A stretch of DNA of 11,083 nt, taken from positions 1 through 11,083 of the forward strand of contig JAUNIK010000050.1 of NCBI GenBank assembly GCA_030523505.1, in the 5' to 3' direction. This DNA is from Prevotellaceae bacterium (GTDB taxonomy: Bacteria > Bacteroidota > Bacteroidia > Bacteroidales > Bacteroidaceae). Both the position numbers and the translations under genes were made by a program. Every line of letters starts with the position of its first letter. Positions within the stretch are counted from its first letter, which is position 1. Positions 1 through 7,405 of this stretch are shown piece by piece. The notes below the pieces were generated by a model that ran no database searches, was not told where the DNA came from, and was given only the letters and a program-made list of their open reading frames with translations.

Positions 1-79
1 GGGCCATATTTTCCAGTGCAGCCATGTAACGACAGTTACTGTTATGCAGATTGGGGTTGGTAGATAAGAGCTTGCTCAT
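1..79 (-). CDS. Possible N-terminal fragment of a minus-strand gene
   Basis: On the minus strand an ATG at 79-77 opens a frame that stays open to the window edge (26 codons, starting MSKLLSTNPN and ending MAALENMA). The frame is also open for about 30 codons upstream of this ATG, so the true start is uncertain. Codon choice and the amphipathic look of the end are compatible with coding, but 26 residues are too few to assign a family. If it is real, 80-384 is a divergent intergenic region. A minus-strand box TAAATTTG (229-222) fits the Bacteroidota -7 consensus TAnnTTTG but has no convincing -33 partner. I do not recognise the product. Confidence 0.28.
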   Translation of the reverse strand, partial: MSKLLSTNPNLHNSNCRYMAALENMA

Positions 80-384
80 TAGATACCAAGAACAAGATGA
101 ATAACGGAAAAGCAACGCTTTGGCTGTACATTTTTCATTAAATAATAAATAAATCACACAGAGTTTTTACGGGTGAGCTGTAAAAAAACACATGAATAGA
201 CATTTTTTTAGAAATCAAGCACAAATTTACCCGACCTCACTCCCTTCTTTTGCTACCTTTGCAGCGCTCAATTTTCATAAGGCGCACGTCTGCGATTATG
301 TTTGTTGTGCACATGGTGAAAAATCTTTCAAACCAAATTGTATTACACTCATTATTAATTTATTATTAAAACCTAAAAAACAAA
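80..384. other. Intergenic region, promoter and leader of the ELWxxDGT gene
   Basis: This stretch of about 305 bases is AT-rich and holds no credible gene. A short plus-strand frame starting at 192 runs across the strong gene's start in another frame and has no protein-like features. What can be supported is a -7 promoter box at 254-261 and the A-rich start region of the next gene just before 385. I see no tRNA, no riboswitch I recognise and no strong hairpin followed by a T-run. Confidence 0.6.
254..261 (+). promoter_or_regulatory. Bacteroidota -7 box for the gene at 385
   Basis: TACCTTTG matches the Bacteroidota sigma-ABfr -7 consensus TAnnTTTG exactly. No clean TTTG -33 element lies 19-21 bases upstream, so the assignment rests on the -7 box. 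Transcription would start near 268, giving a leader of roughly 115 nt before the ATG at 385. Confidence 0.55.
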
Positions 385-2202
385 ATGAAAATCTCTACTT
401 TCAAAAAATGTTTTGTATTGGCAGTAGGCTTGTTCTTTGCTCAGGGCATCTCTGCACAGGTTGTTGACCTTCTTCCAGCAAACGTGAAGGCAAACGTTTC
501 TTCAGAACGTAAGAAGGACAAAATTAAGAATATCGTTGTCGCAGGTTCTCCAGAGAAAGGCTACAAGGCTTTCTTTGCTGCTTCTGACGATGCTAACGGT
601 GAGGAACTCTGGGTTACAGATGGTACACCAGAAGGTACACACATGGTAAAGGACATCAATCCTGGTCCTGGTTCTGGTAATCCTTGCTATCTCGGTCGTT
701 TGAATGACAAGGTTCTCTTCTCTGCTTTCACAGAAGATGAGGGTCAGGAACTTTGGGTTTCTGATGGTACAGAGGAAGGTACAAAGATGCTTATGGACTG
801 CTACACATTCGGTGATGGTAATCCTAAGGCATTCACACAGATGAACGAGACTCAGGCTATCTTCGTTGCTATCGACGACGAGTCGGCTGAGTATGATCCT
901 GCTCTCGGCGCACAGTATTGGTTGTGGGTAACCGACGGTACAGAGGAAGGCACTCACCGTGTTGTTGCTGATGCTGACAGTGAGCATCAGGCAAACTGTA
1001 TCTTCCCTGGCAAGGACAACACTACTCTTCACACAGCTTACTGCCGTGTTGGTCGCCGCGTTTTCTTCAAGGCTGACACAACTGACGGTATGATCGGTGA
1101 GGAGGTCTGGGTAACCGACGGTACAGAGAATGGTACATACCTCGTAATGGATATCAACTGGGAGCCTAACCAGTCAACAGGCGGTACTTGTGCTGCTGGT
1201 ATCGACTGCTTCGCTAACTACAAGAACGAAAAGCTCTTCTTCCAGGCATGGACACCTTCATTCGGTAGTGAGCCTTGGTGCACTGATGGTACTCCTGGCG
1301 TAGCAAATACTCAGGACCGTGAGGTTAACTCAGGCTACACAGAGTCAGGTGACGAGCACACCTATCTGATCAAGGACACACACGAAGGTCGCGACCCTAA
1401 CAATGGTATCGGTTTCGGTGCAGGTTGCTTCGGTCAGGGCTTCGAGGTCTTCAAGGATCGTATCTGGTACCGCGGATGGCATCCAGAGTATGGCTACGAG
1501 ATCGGTGGTACAACCACTGAGAAGGGCAACTACGTATGTTTCGATGTATGGGAAGAGGAGCCTTCTGTAGACCATAACTCATACTCTGACCCTGGATGTA
1601 TCTTCGACGGTGTGTATATGTTCTGTGCTGCTCATGGTTTCGATGCTGCTCGCGATGACAACTGGGGCGGTGAGATGTGGTACACCGATGGCGAGGGCGT
1701 TTATCCACAGCATGGCAACTGGATTCCTGGTACTGGAAGTAACTGGATTAAGGAGCAGACTGTAGCTGGCGGTTCTATGTATTGGTTCAACGAGACTAAC
1801 GGTGGTTGGGCTGATGGTTATGGAAACGGTCTTTACTATCTCGATTCAAAGGACGATGCTCCTGTAGTGGCAGAACTTGTTGCTCCTGATGCTTCTTCAA
1901 CAGGTGACATGGTTCATACTCTCCGCAATCTCGGTGGTACAATCATCTACGCTGCAGGTGTAAATGACCGTGTATACTGCTACAAGCACACTAAGGCTGG
2001 TTGGGACGGTAAGTCTGACATGGGCGAACTTGAGCCTGACTTCCTCACAGAGGAGGAGAAGACTGCCATCCAGACTATTCAGAACGAAGAGAATACACTG
2101 GAAGGTGTATACACTCTTGGTGGCGTAAAGGTTGCTGACTCTGTCAAGGGTCTCCAGAAGGGTGTTTACGTTGCAAACGGCCGCAAGGTGGTTATCAAGT
2201 AA
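385..2202 (+). CDS. Secreted ELWxxDGT-repeat protein (probable beta-propeller) with sorting-tail-like C-terminus
   Basis: This 605-residue protein has a signal peptide (basic KK at 7-8, hydrophobic core about 10-22, likely cleavage after ISA-Q near 24-25) and is exported. The mature part carries repeats of the ELWxxDGTxxGT type: good copies at about 74-85, 122-133, 180-190 and 240-251, and degenerate ones near 296-303, 372-381 and 430-438. Each good copy follows a short hydrophobic strand (for example KAFFAA, KVLFSA), the usual pattern of this repeat family, so a beta-propeller is likely; this is inferred, not seen. The last 33 residues (TLEGVYTLGGVKVADSVKGL, then a GVY strand and a basic end KVVIK) resemble short T9SS type A sorting tails of Bacteroidota, which suggests surface display or secretion. 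No catalytic motif is visible and the molecular role is unknown. The start at 385 is chosen because it gives the signal peptide and follows an A-rich stretch. All 14 arginines use CGT or CGC and glycine is mostly GGT, a bias seen in highly expressed genes. The gene has its own promoter box and terminator and is probably monocistronic. Confidence 0.85.
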   Translation: MKISTFKKCFVLAVGLFFAQGISAQVVDLLPANVKANVSSERKKDKIKNIVVAGSPEKGYKAFFAASDDANGEELWVTDGTPEGTHMVKDINPGPGSGNPCYLGRLNDKVLFSAFTEDEGQELWVSDGTEEGTKMLMDCYTFGDGNPKAFTQMNETQAIFVAIDDESAEYDPALGAQYWLWVTDGTEEGTHRVVADADSEHQANCIFPGKDNTTLHTAYCRVGRRVFFKADTTDGMIGEEVWVTDGTENGTYLVMDINWEPNQSTGGTCAAGIDCFANYKNEKLFFQAWTPSFGSEPWCTDGTPGVANTQDREVNSGYTESGDEHTYLIKDTHEGRDPNNGIGFGAGCFGQGFEVFKDRIWYRGWHPEYGYEIGGTTTEKGNYVCFDVWEEEPSVDHNSYSDPGCIFDGVYMFCAAHGFDAARDDNWGGEMWYTDGEGVYPQHGNWIPGTGSNWIKEQTVAGGSMYWFNETNGGWADGYGNGLYYLDSKDDAPVVAELVAPDASSTGDMVHTLRNLGGTIIYAAGVNDRVYCYKHTKAGWDGKSDMGELEPDFLTEEEKTAIQTIQNEENTLEGVYTLGGVKVADSVKGLQKGVYVANGRKVVIK

Positions 2203-2218
2203 TCTGACTATATATTCT

Positions 2219-2254
2219 GGGAGTTAGAGGACTTTTTCTTCTAACTCCCTTTTT
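2219..2254 (+). terminator. Strong intrinsic terminator after the ELWxxDGT gene
   Basis: GGGAGTTAGA (2219-2228) pairs perfectly with TCTAACTCCC (2240-2249). The stem can be extended inward by a G-T wobble and two further pairs, and a run of five T follows at 2250-2254. It lies 17 bases after the stop codon, so it should end the upstream transcript before the repeat element and the susC gene. Confidence 0.87.
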
Positions 2255-2266
2255 CACCTTATTATA

Positions 2267-2479
2267 TTAACAGACTGAAGTTTCGGAAGTTAAAAGGAGT
2301 TATCGCTTCGCTTGGGAAGTTAAGGGGAGTTATGGGACGAATGTCTCTACTTAACATGCCCATTACCGCGAGGATAACTATTGTCCTTTAACTTCCCTAG
2401 CGAGTGAAGCGAGCGATAACTTCCCATAACTCCCTTTAACTCCTAGGTTTCGGAACTTCCGAAACTTAAATTAACAGAC
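2267..2479. repeat. MITE-like fold-back element with terminal inverted repeats and flanking direct repeat
   Basis: A 14-bp perfect inverted repeat, AAGTTTCGGAAGTT at 2278-2291 and its complement at 2454-2467, bounds a segment of about 190 bp. A 9-bp perfect direct repeat, TTAACAGAC, sits just outside at 2267-2275 and 2471-2479, two and three bases from the arms, like a target-site duplication. Inside are further complementary blocks: 2299-2307 with 2412-2420 (GTTATCGCT), 2314-2323 with 2388-2397 (GGGAAGTTAA), and alternatively 2325-2337 with 2422-2434 (GGGAGTTATGGGA). The right end also holds an almost self-complementary 19-mer (2447-2465). No reading frame of note lies inside, so it would be non-autonomous. 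The mobile origin is inferred; a structured RNA or a chromosomal palindromic repeat remains possible. Confidence 0.65.
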
Positions 2480-2512
2480 AATATTCTCCGTACGGGGGAA
2501 AACTCAGCTATT

Positions 2513-5500
2513 ATGCGAAAATTTGAGATTTCAAGATTTGCGATGCTCGCAGTGTTCCTCCTTCTGTCAGTCTCTGCATTTGCACAGAAGGTAAAGGTCA
2601 CGGGTATCGTCATTGACGACCAGTATCAGGAACCGCTTACTGGCGTTACAGTAAAAGAGAAGGGATCCACGAATGGTGTTATCACTGATGTTGACGGTAA
2701 CTTCACGATAGAAGTACCAGCAAAGGGTACCCTCGTGTTCACTTATATGGGCTTCGCAGAACAAGAAGTCGCATTGAACAACCGAAAAGAACTCACTATC
2801 ATCATGCACACAGAGTCGAAACAGCTAGAAGAACTGGTTGTCATCGGCTATGGTGTACAGCGCAAGAGTGATGTCACTGGTTCTATAGCCAGCATCTCGG
2901 GCAAGGATATTAACAACCAGCCTGTATCTGGAACCTTGCAGGCTTTGCAAGGCCGTGCTGCCGGCGTCACCATCATCCAGAACACCGGTGCTCCTGGTTC
3001 GAACACCACTATCAAGGTACGTGGTACCGGTACTGTCAACGATTCCGACCCTCTCTACGTTGTCGATGGTTTTGTTGTTGACAACATCGACTACCTCAAT
3101 CCTAACGACATTGAGAATGTGGAGATTCTCAAGGATGCCGCGTCGAGTGCCGTTTACGGTTCACGTGCAGCCAACGGTGTTGTTGCCATAACAACCAAGA
3201 GCGGTAAGGAGGGTAAAACCAAGATTACCTATGATGGTTATTTCGGCATTGCTAATCCATGGAAAACGATAGAAGTGATGGGACTTGAGGACTATGCACT
3301 CCTCAAAGACTACATCAACAATGAACCCCGCTACTCTGTAGACGGCAAACTCTACCAATCCTATGCTAACGGTGTAGATGCCTCGGGTGGTTATATTTAC
3401 GATGATCATAAAGCCTACCTGCTTGATACCATACGTAACAACGGATGCTCAAACTGGTGGGACGCTATAACACAAACCGGTACAAAGCAGCAACATGCTG
3501 TGAGCATATCAGGTGGTACAAACAAAATGCAGTATCTTGCCAGTGCAAGCTACTATGATGAAAGAGGTATCGTTCAGACTTCAAACTACCAGCGTTTCAA
3601 CGGCCGCGCAAATATCAAGGCCGAACTGGCTAAATGGCTGAACCTCACTACCAACATTACATACACTAACGAGAATCGCTCAGGCGTACCTGAAGGTTCG
3701 GCTTCCATCCTGAAACATGCTCTCTACGAGAGCCCGATGACTCTTCTCAAGGATAACAAGGGGTATTGGTACTCAAGCAATCCTATAGCCGTCCTCGATC
3801 GCAATCACGACAAGATGAACCGCGACCGTCTTGAGATGAACCTCTCGTTGGATGCGAAACTATGCAAACTGCTCAACTATCAGTTCAAGGTGTCGTATTA
3901 CACAACACCTCAGCAGAACAGTTCATTCACTGAGGTTGCAAAACTTGATGAAGATTTCACTTCAAGCGACCGATCTACCGTATACGTACAGAACTCACGC
4001 GTAAACAAATGGGAGATTAACAACCTCTTGACCTTCCTATGGAATAATGATGTGCACAGCATCACCATTCTCGCAGGTCAAACAGCCGAAGGCTACAAGC
4101 GTTCATTCCAGCAGTCGTACCGTTCGGGTACACCTTCCAACGCTGAGAATTTCCAGTATCTTTCTTCGGCTTATATTGCTGACAAGACCTATGGATACCC
4201 AACAGAGTGGACAGCTCTTGGCTTCATCGGCCGTATCAACTATTCGCACCTTGACCGCTACCTTCTCCAGATGAATATCCGCGCCGATGGCTCTTCTAAA
4301 TTCGCAAGCAATAACCGCTGGGGTGTATTCCCATCAGTTTCCCTTGGTTGGAAATTCTCTAACGAACCTTTCATGAAGAATGCCACATGGTTATCAAGCG
4401 GTAAGCTGCGTGTGGGTTGGGGTAAGCTCGGTAACAACCGTATCGATGAGCTCTCACGCTACACATATCTCACCTCTGGCTTCAATTATTCCTATGGCAC
4501 AGGAAACTCAAGCACATACCAAGGTGTCACAGCCACTGTTATCGGTAACGACGGTATCGTATGGGAGAAGAGTGAGAACCTCAACGCTGGTATTGACCTC
4601 AGTTTCCTCGATTCACGCTTGCAAGTTACCTTCGAGTACTTCAACCGCAAGACCACAGATATGCTGCTCCGCGTGCCAACCGTTTCTTCAGCAGGCCTTG
4701 ACTCTTCACCAATGACAAATGCTGGTTCAGTAAAGAACTATGGATGGGAGTCGGAAGTAAAGTGGCGCGACCATATCGGCAAGGACTGGCGCTATGAACT
4801 TGGATTCAATGTGTCATGGACACGCAACAAGGTAACATCGCTCGGTACTGGCAACGAACCTATCTACGGAGCCTACATCAGTGATCTCTCAATGGCAGGC
4901 TACGTAACAAAGACAGCTGTAGGTATGCCTATCGGAGCCTACTACGGATATGTAACCGATGGTATCTTCAATAACTGGGACGAGGTGGAGTCAAGCGTGC
5001 AGTACGAGCCTGGCAAGAACCGCAACGAACAGACAACACGTCCTGGAGACTTCCGCTTCAAGGATCTCAACGGCGACGGTCTTATCACTGCAGAGGACCG
5101 CACCTACCTCGGTTCGTCACTTCCAAACTTCGTATTCGGTATTCCTCTCTCTGTTGGTTTCAAGAACTGGGATCTCAACTTATTCTTCCAGGGACAGACC
5201 GGCAACAAGATTTTCAATGTGATGGACTACTATCTTTGCAATGCCGCCAACGGCAACGTATATGCCGACATCAGAGAGAAGCATTGGTCGGACGGTGGTG
5301 AGGATGTGCAGGGACATTCATTCTGGCCTGCTAACTACAACGCCACAGTGCCTGACCTCAGCAGTAACGATGCTGCCAACAACTTCCGCGCAAGCGATTT
5401 CTTCATTAAGGATGGTTCTTATCTCCGTCTGAAGCAGTTGGCCCTCACCTACAACTTCCCTCAGAGCATCCTCAACAAGTTGCACATCAGCAACCTCGCC

Positions 5501-5668
5501 GTTTCGCTTACAGGCTATAACCTCCTGACCTTCACTGGTTATGATGGTATGGACCCTGAGGTAGGTAAGGTGGTAGGAACCGAAACCAACAACCTCTCAA
5601 TGGGTGTTGACTATGGTAACTATCCACAGGCTCGTTCGTTTACATTTGGTGTTAAACTCGGTATCTAA
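2513..5668 (+). CDS. susC: SusC/RagA-family TonB-dependent outer membrane transporter
   Basis: This 1051-residue outer membrane protein imports oligosaccharides, or less often peptides, captured by its SusD partner, powered by TonB-ExbBD. A signal peptide ends near SAFA-Q (24-25). Residues about 28-98 form the carboxypeptidase-D regulatory-like domain typical of SusC proteins. A TonB-box-like stretch and plug start follow (EELVVIGYGVQRKSDVTGSI, 106-125), and the plug domain runs to about 228 with the family motifs GAPGSNTTIKVRGTGT, LYVVDG and DAASSAVYGSRAANGVV. The remainder is the 22-strand barrel type, including a conserved DLNGDGLITAEDR segment at about 851-863, and it ends in an outer-membrane-type strand (SFTFGVKLGI). 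No STN domain precedes the plug, so it is not an anti-sigma-coupled transducer type. Length is normal for the family and no frameshift is seen. The start at 2513 gives the best signal peptide; Met11 is an alternative. The SusD gene follows 18 bases downstream. The substrate cannot be read from this protein. Confidence 0.97.
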   Translation: MRKFEISRFAMLAVFLLLSVSAFAQKVKVTGIVIDDQYQEPLTGVTVKEKGSTNGVITDVDGNFTIEVPAKGTLVFTYMGFAEQEVALNNRKELTIIMHTESKQLEELVVIGYGVQRKSDVTGSIASISGKDINNQPVSGTLQALQGRAAGVTIIQNTGAPGSNTTIKVRGTGTVNDSDPLYVVDGFVVDNIDYLNPNDIENVEILKDAASSAVYGSRAANGVVAITTKSGKEGKTKITYDGYFGIANPWKTIEVMGLEDYALLKDYINNEPRYSVDGKLYQSYANGVDASGGYIYDDHKAYLLDTIRNNGCSNWWDAITQTGTKQQHAVSISGGTNKMQYLASASYYDERGIVQTSNYQRFNGRANIKAELAKWLNLTTNITYTNENRSGVPEGSASILKHALYESPMTLLKDNKGYWYSSNPIAVLDRNHDKMNRDRLEMNLSLDAKLCKLLNYQFKVSYYTTPQQNSSFTEVAKLDEDFTSSDRSTVYVQNSRVNKWEINNLLTFLWNNDVHSITILAGQTAEGYKRSFQQSYRSGTPSNAENFQYLSSAYIADKTYGYPTEWTALGFIGRINYSHLDRYLLQMNIRADGSSKFASNNRWGVFPSVSLGWKFSNEPFMKNATWLSSGKLRVGWGKLGNNRIDELSRYTYLTSGFNYSYGTGNSSTYQGVTATVIGNDGIVWEKSENLNAGIDLSFLDSRLQVTFEYFNRKTTDMLLRVPTVSSAGLDSSPMTNAGSVKNYGWESEVKWRDHIGKDWRYELGFNVSWTRNKVTSLGTGNEPIYGAYISDLSMAGYVTKTAVGMPIGAYYGYVTDGIFNNWDEVESSVQYEPGKNRNEQTTRPGDFRFKDLNGDGLITAEDRTYLGSSLPNFVFGIPLSVGFKNWDLNLFFQGQTGNKIFNVMDYYLCNAANGNVYADIREKHWSDGGEDVQGHSFWPANYNATVPDLSSNDAANNFRASDFFIKDGSYLRLKQLALTYNFPQSILNKLHISNLAVSLTGYNLLTFTGYDGMDPEVGKVVGTETNNLSMGVDYGNYPQARSFTFGVKLGI

Positions 5669-5686
5669 AAGAAAGGAGACACAGAT

Positions 5687-7384
5687 ATGAAAAAGATATT
5701 ATCATTAGTTTCACTTATTGTGGCCGCTCTTACTTTGAGCTCTTGTTCCGACTTCCTCGACAAGGAAATCCAGGGCTATGCCACAGACGAGAACTATTAC
5801 GACACACAATATAAAATGCAAACCGCTCTGAATGCCGCATACGACATTCTCCAGTCTGACGAATACTGGGATCAGGAGTGGCGATTCGGTGAAGGTATGG
5901 GCGACAATGTACGTAATGTCGACGAAGGCCTTGCATCACAGATGGGACAGCTGGTACTGTTCCGATTCACCACTTCCAACACATGGATTCTTCAGCGCTG
6001 GCAGGTGAACTACAAGGGTATACATCGCGCAAACCAGGTCATTGCCAACATCAACCGTGTGAAGCTGTCTACCACACAGTATGACGCATATACACAAATA
6101 CGCTATATACTCGCACAGGCTAAGTTCCTACGTGCCCTCTACTATTTCAACCTCGTGAAGTCGTTTGGTGGCGTGCCAATCCGACCTGAGACTGAGACCG
6201 TGGAGAATCTCGTCATCCCTCGTTCAACAAAAGAGGAGGTTTACGCATATATCGAAAAAGACCTGCGTGAGGCTGCTATCATGCTTCCTACCGGTTATGT
6301 CAACACTACCGACTTCGGTAAGGTTACCAAAGGTGCTGTCGTTGGTCTGCTTATGAAGGTACTCCTTTATGAAGCAAAGCCAGGCGTTCCTTCTGAGAAA
6401 TGGCAGGAGTTGAAACGCATTGGTGACTATATGGTTGGCGGTAAAGCCATGACCAATGCAGAAATGCTTCAGTGGGATGGAGAAGAAGATTGGGAAGCAC
6501 TTCGTCAGCGTCTATGGTTCAAGCCAAAGAACCTCAACACTGTGAACGATCCATACGAGACATCCGATGCCATACTCGACCCATTGAGTGAGACTTATAC
6601 TCTCGAATACAAGGACATGTACGGTGCAGCTCTGCATGGAGGCGACAAATGGGCTTATGTATATCAGTTCTATGGCGATGGCGAATTCTGCAAGGGTTCT
6701 GTCTTCGAGGTAGTATTCAAAGAGAGTGCCGACGGCACCAGCGGCGATACCAATGAGGGAGCCGGAATTGAACTTTTCAACACTGGCAATGTTGCAATGT
6801 ACGGCACAGCAGCCATCATCAACGATATCTTCGGTACCGATCCTCGAAAGATATACACCATACATCATCAGGAGAACACACCTGACGGAGAATCATGGCA
6901 AGGTGGCGAGGGACGTTACGTTTCGCTGAAATGGTATACTCCTAAGAAGGATAAGCCTCTCTATGCTGGTGACAACGGTAAGAATTTCCGACTGATTAGA
7001 TGGGCTGACATAAAACTTATCTATGCAGAGGCACTCAACGAATGTGGTGACCGTGAGAATTCCCTGAAGCACCTTAACGACTGCAAGGCACAGGCAAATA
7101 CTATCAACTCGTCAACCAACCTCTATTCCGCAGGTGGCTATGGTTACATACGCGACCAGATTTATCTTGAACGACGCATAGAACTCTGTTTTGAGTTCGA
7201 CCGCTACTTCGACCTTGTACGTCAGGGCCGCGCAGCAGAGGTAATGCACAACTATGGCAACACTATCGGACAGGCCAACAGACGTGGTGCTTATTTCCGT
7301 GAAGGTGTGAATGAACTGCTTCCTATACCACAGACAGAGATAGACGTGTCAAATGGTGTCGTAGAGCAGAACTATGGTTACTAA
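5687..7384 (+). CDS. susD: SusD/RagB-family glycan-binding outer membrane lipoprotein
   Basis: This 565-residue lipoprotein is the lid and binding partner of the preceding SusC. Its signal ends in LTLSSC with lipidation expected at Cys20. The following SDFLDKE is typical of SusD proteins and fits surface export. Family landmarks appear in order: the N-terminal helical region with AQAKFLRALYYFNLVKSFGG (143-162) followed by VPI, the EVYAYIEKDLREA helix (184-196), RWADIKLIYAEALNE (438-452), an LERRIELCFEFDRYFDLVRQ block (494-513), and the closing LLPIPQTEID (544-553). This is the SusD-like N-terminal plus RagB/SusD C-terminal pairing with TPR-like helices. The region of about 260-430 between them is the variable part that usually shapes the ligand site, and its aromatic residues (W263, W269, W277, W322, Y325, W404, W416) are candidates for sugar stacking. 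The third lipoprotein begins 21 bases downstream, so co-transcription is likely. Confidence 0.96.
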   Translation: MKKILSLVSLIVAALTLSSCSDFLDKEIQGYATDENYYDTQYKMQTALNAAYDILQSDEYWDQEWRFGEGMGDNVRNVDEGLASQMGQLVLFRFTTSNTWILQRWQVNYKGIHRANQVIANINRVKLSTTQYDAYTQIRYILAQAKFLRALYYFNLVKSFGGVPIRPETETVENLVIPRSTKEEVYAYIEKDLREAAIMLPTGYVNTTDFGKVTKGAVVGLLMKVLLYEAKPGVPSEKWQELKRIGDYMVGGKAMTNAEMLQWDGEEDWEALRQRLWFKPKNLNTVNDPYETSDAILDPLSETYTLEYKDMYGAALHGGDKWAYVYQFYGDGEFCKGSVFEVVFKESADGTSGDTNEGAGIELFNTGNVAMYGTAAIINDIFGTDPRKIYTIHHQENTPDGESWQGGEGRYVSLKWYTPKKDKPLYAGDNGKNFRLIRWADIKLIYAEALNECGDRENSLKHLNDCKAQANTINSSTNLYSAGGYGYIRDQIYLERRIELCFEFDRYFDLVRQGRAAEVMHNYGNTIGQANRRGAYFREGVNELLPIPQTEIDVSNGVVEQNYGY

Positions 7385-7405
7385 TCTTTATTAAAGGGAA
7401 AAGCA

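Larger units (their letters stand above)
2203..2512. other. Intergenic region between the ELWxxDGT gene and susC
   Basis: These 310 bases contain no gene. They hold the terminator (2219-2254), the fold-back element (2267-2479) and 33 further bases before the susC start. No match to TAnnTTTG with a correctly spaced TTTG is visible; the closest is TAGGTTTC at 2444-2451 inside the element, which lacks the final G and a -33 partner. The susC promoter is therefore not identified. Confidence 0.7.

Noticed and set aside
1..63. Plus-strand open frame ending at TAG 61-63 (last residues YCYADWGW), which could be the 3' end of a gene
   Set aside because: Only 20 codons are visible, and the opposite strand gives an equally plausible start of a gene. 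No terminator follows the TAG. Not strong enough to list.
192..467. Plus-strand 91-codon frame starting in the intergenic region and overlapping the start of the gene at 385
   Set aside because: It begins upstream of the predicted transcription start, has no recognisable features, and its end lies inside the signal-peptide region of the real gene in another frame.
502..1032. Long minus-strand open frame of 176 codons opposite the ELWxxDGT gene
   Set aside because: It lies wholly inside a well-supported gene with biased codons. The product is a low-complexity mirror with periodic repeats that simply echo the DNA of the ELWxxDGT repeats; there is no signal or domain.
2447..2465. Odd palindrome GTTTCGGAA-C-TTCCGAAAC as a stand-alone operator for susC
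   Set aside because: It coincides with the right end of the fold-back element, so it is better explained as part of that repeat, although a binding role is not excluded.
2486..2497. Small palindrome around CCGTACGG just before the susC start
   Set aside because: The stem is only a few base pairs without a useful loop, and there is no T-run or known motif; it may be chance.
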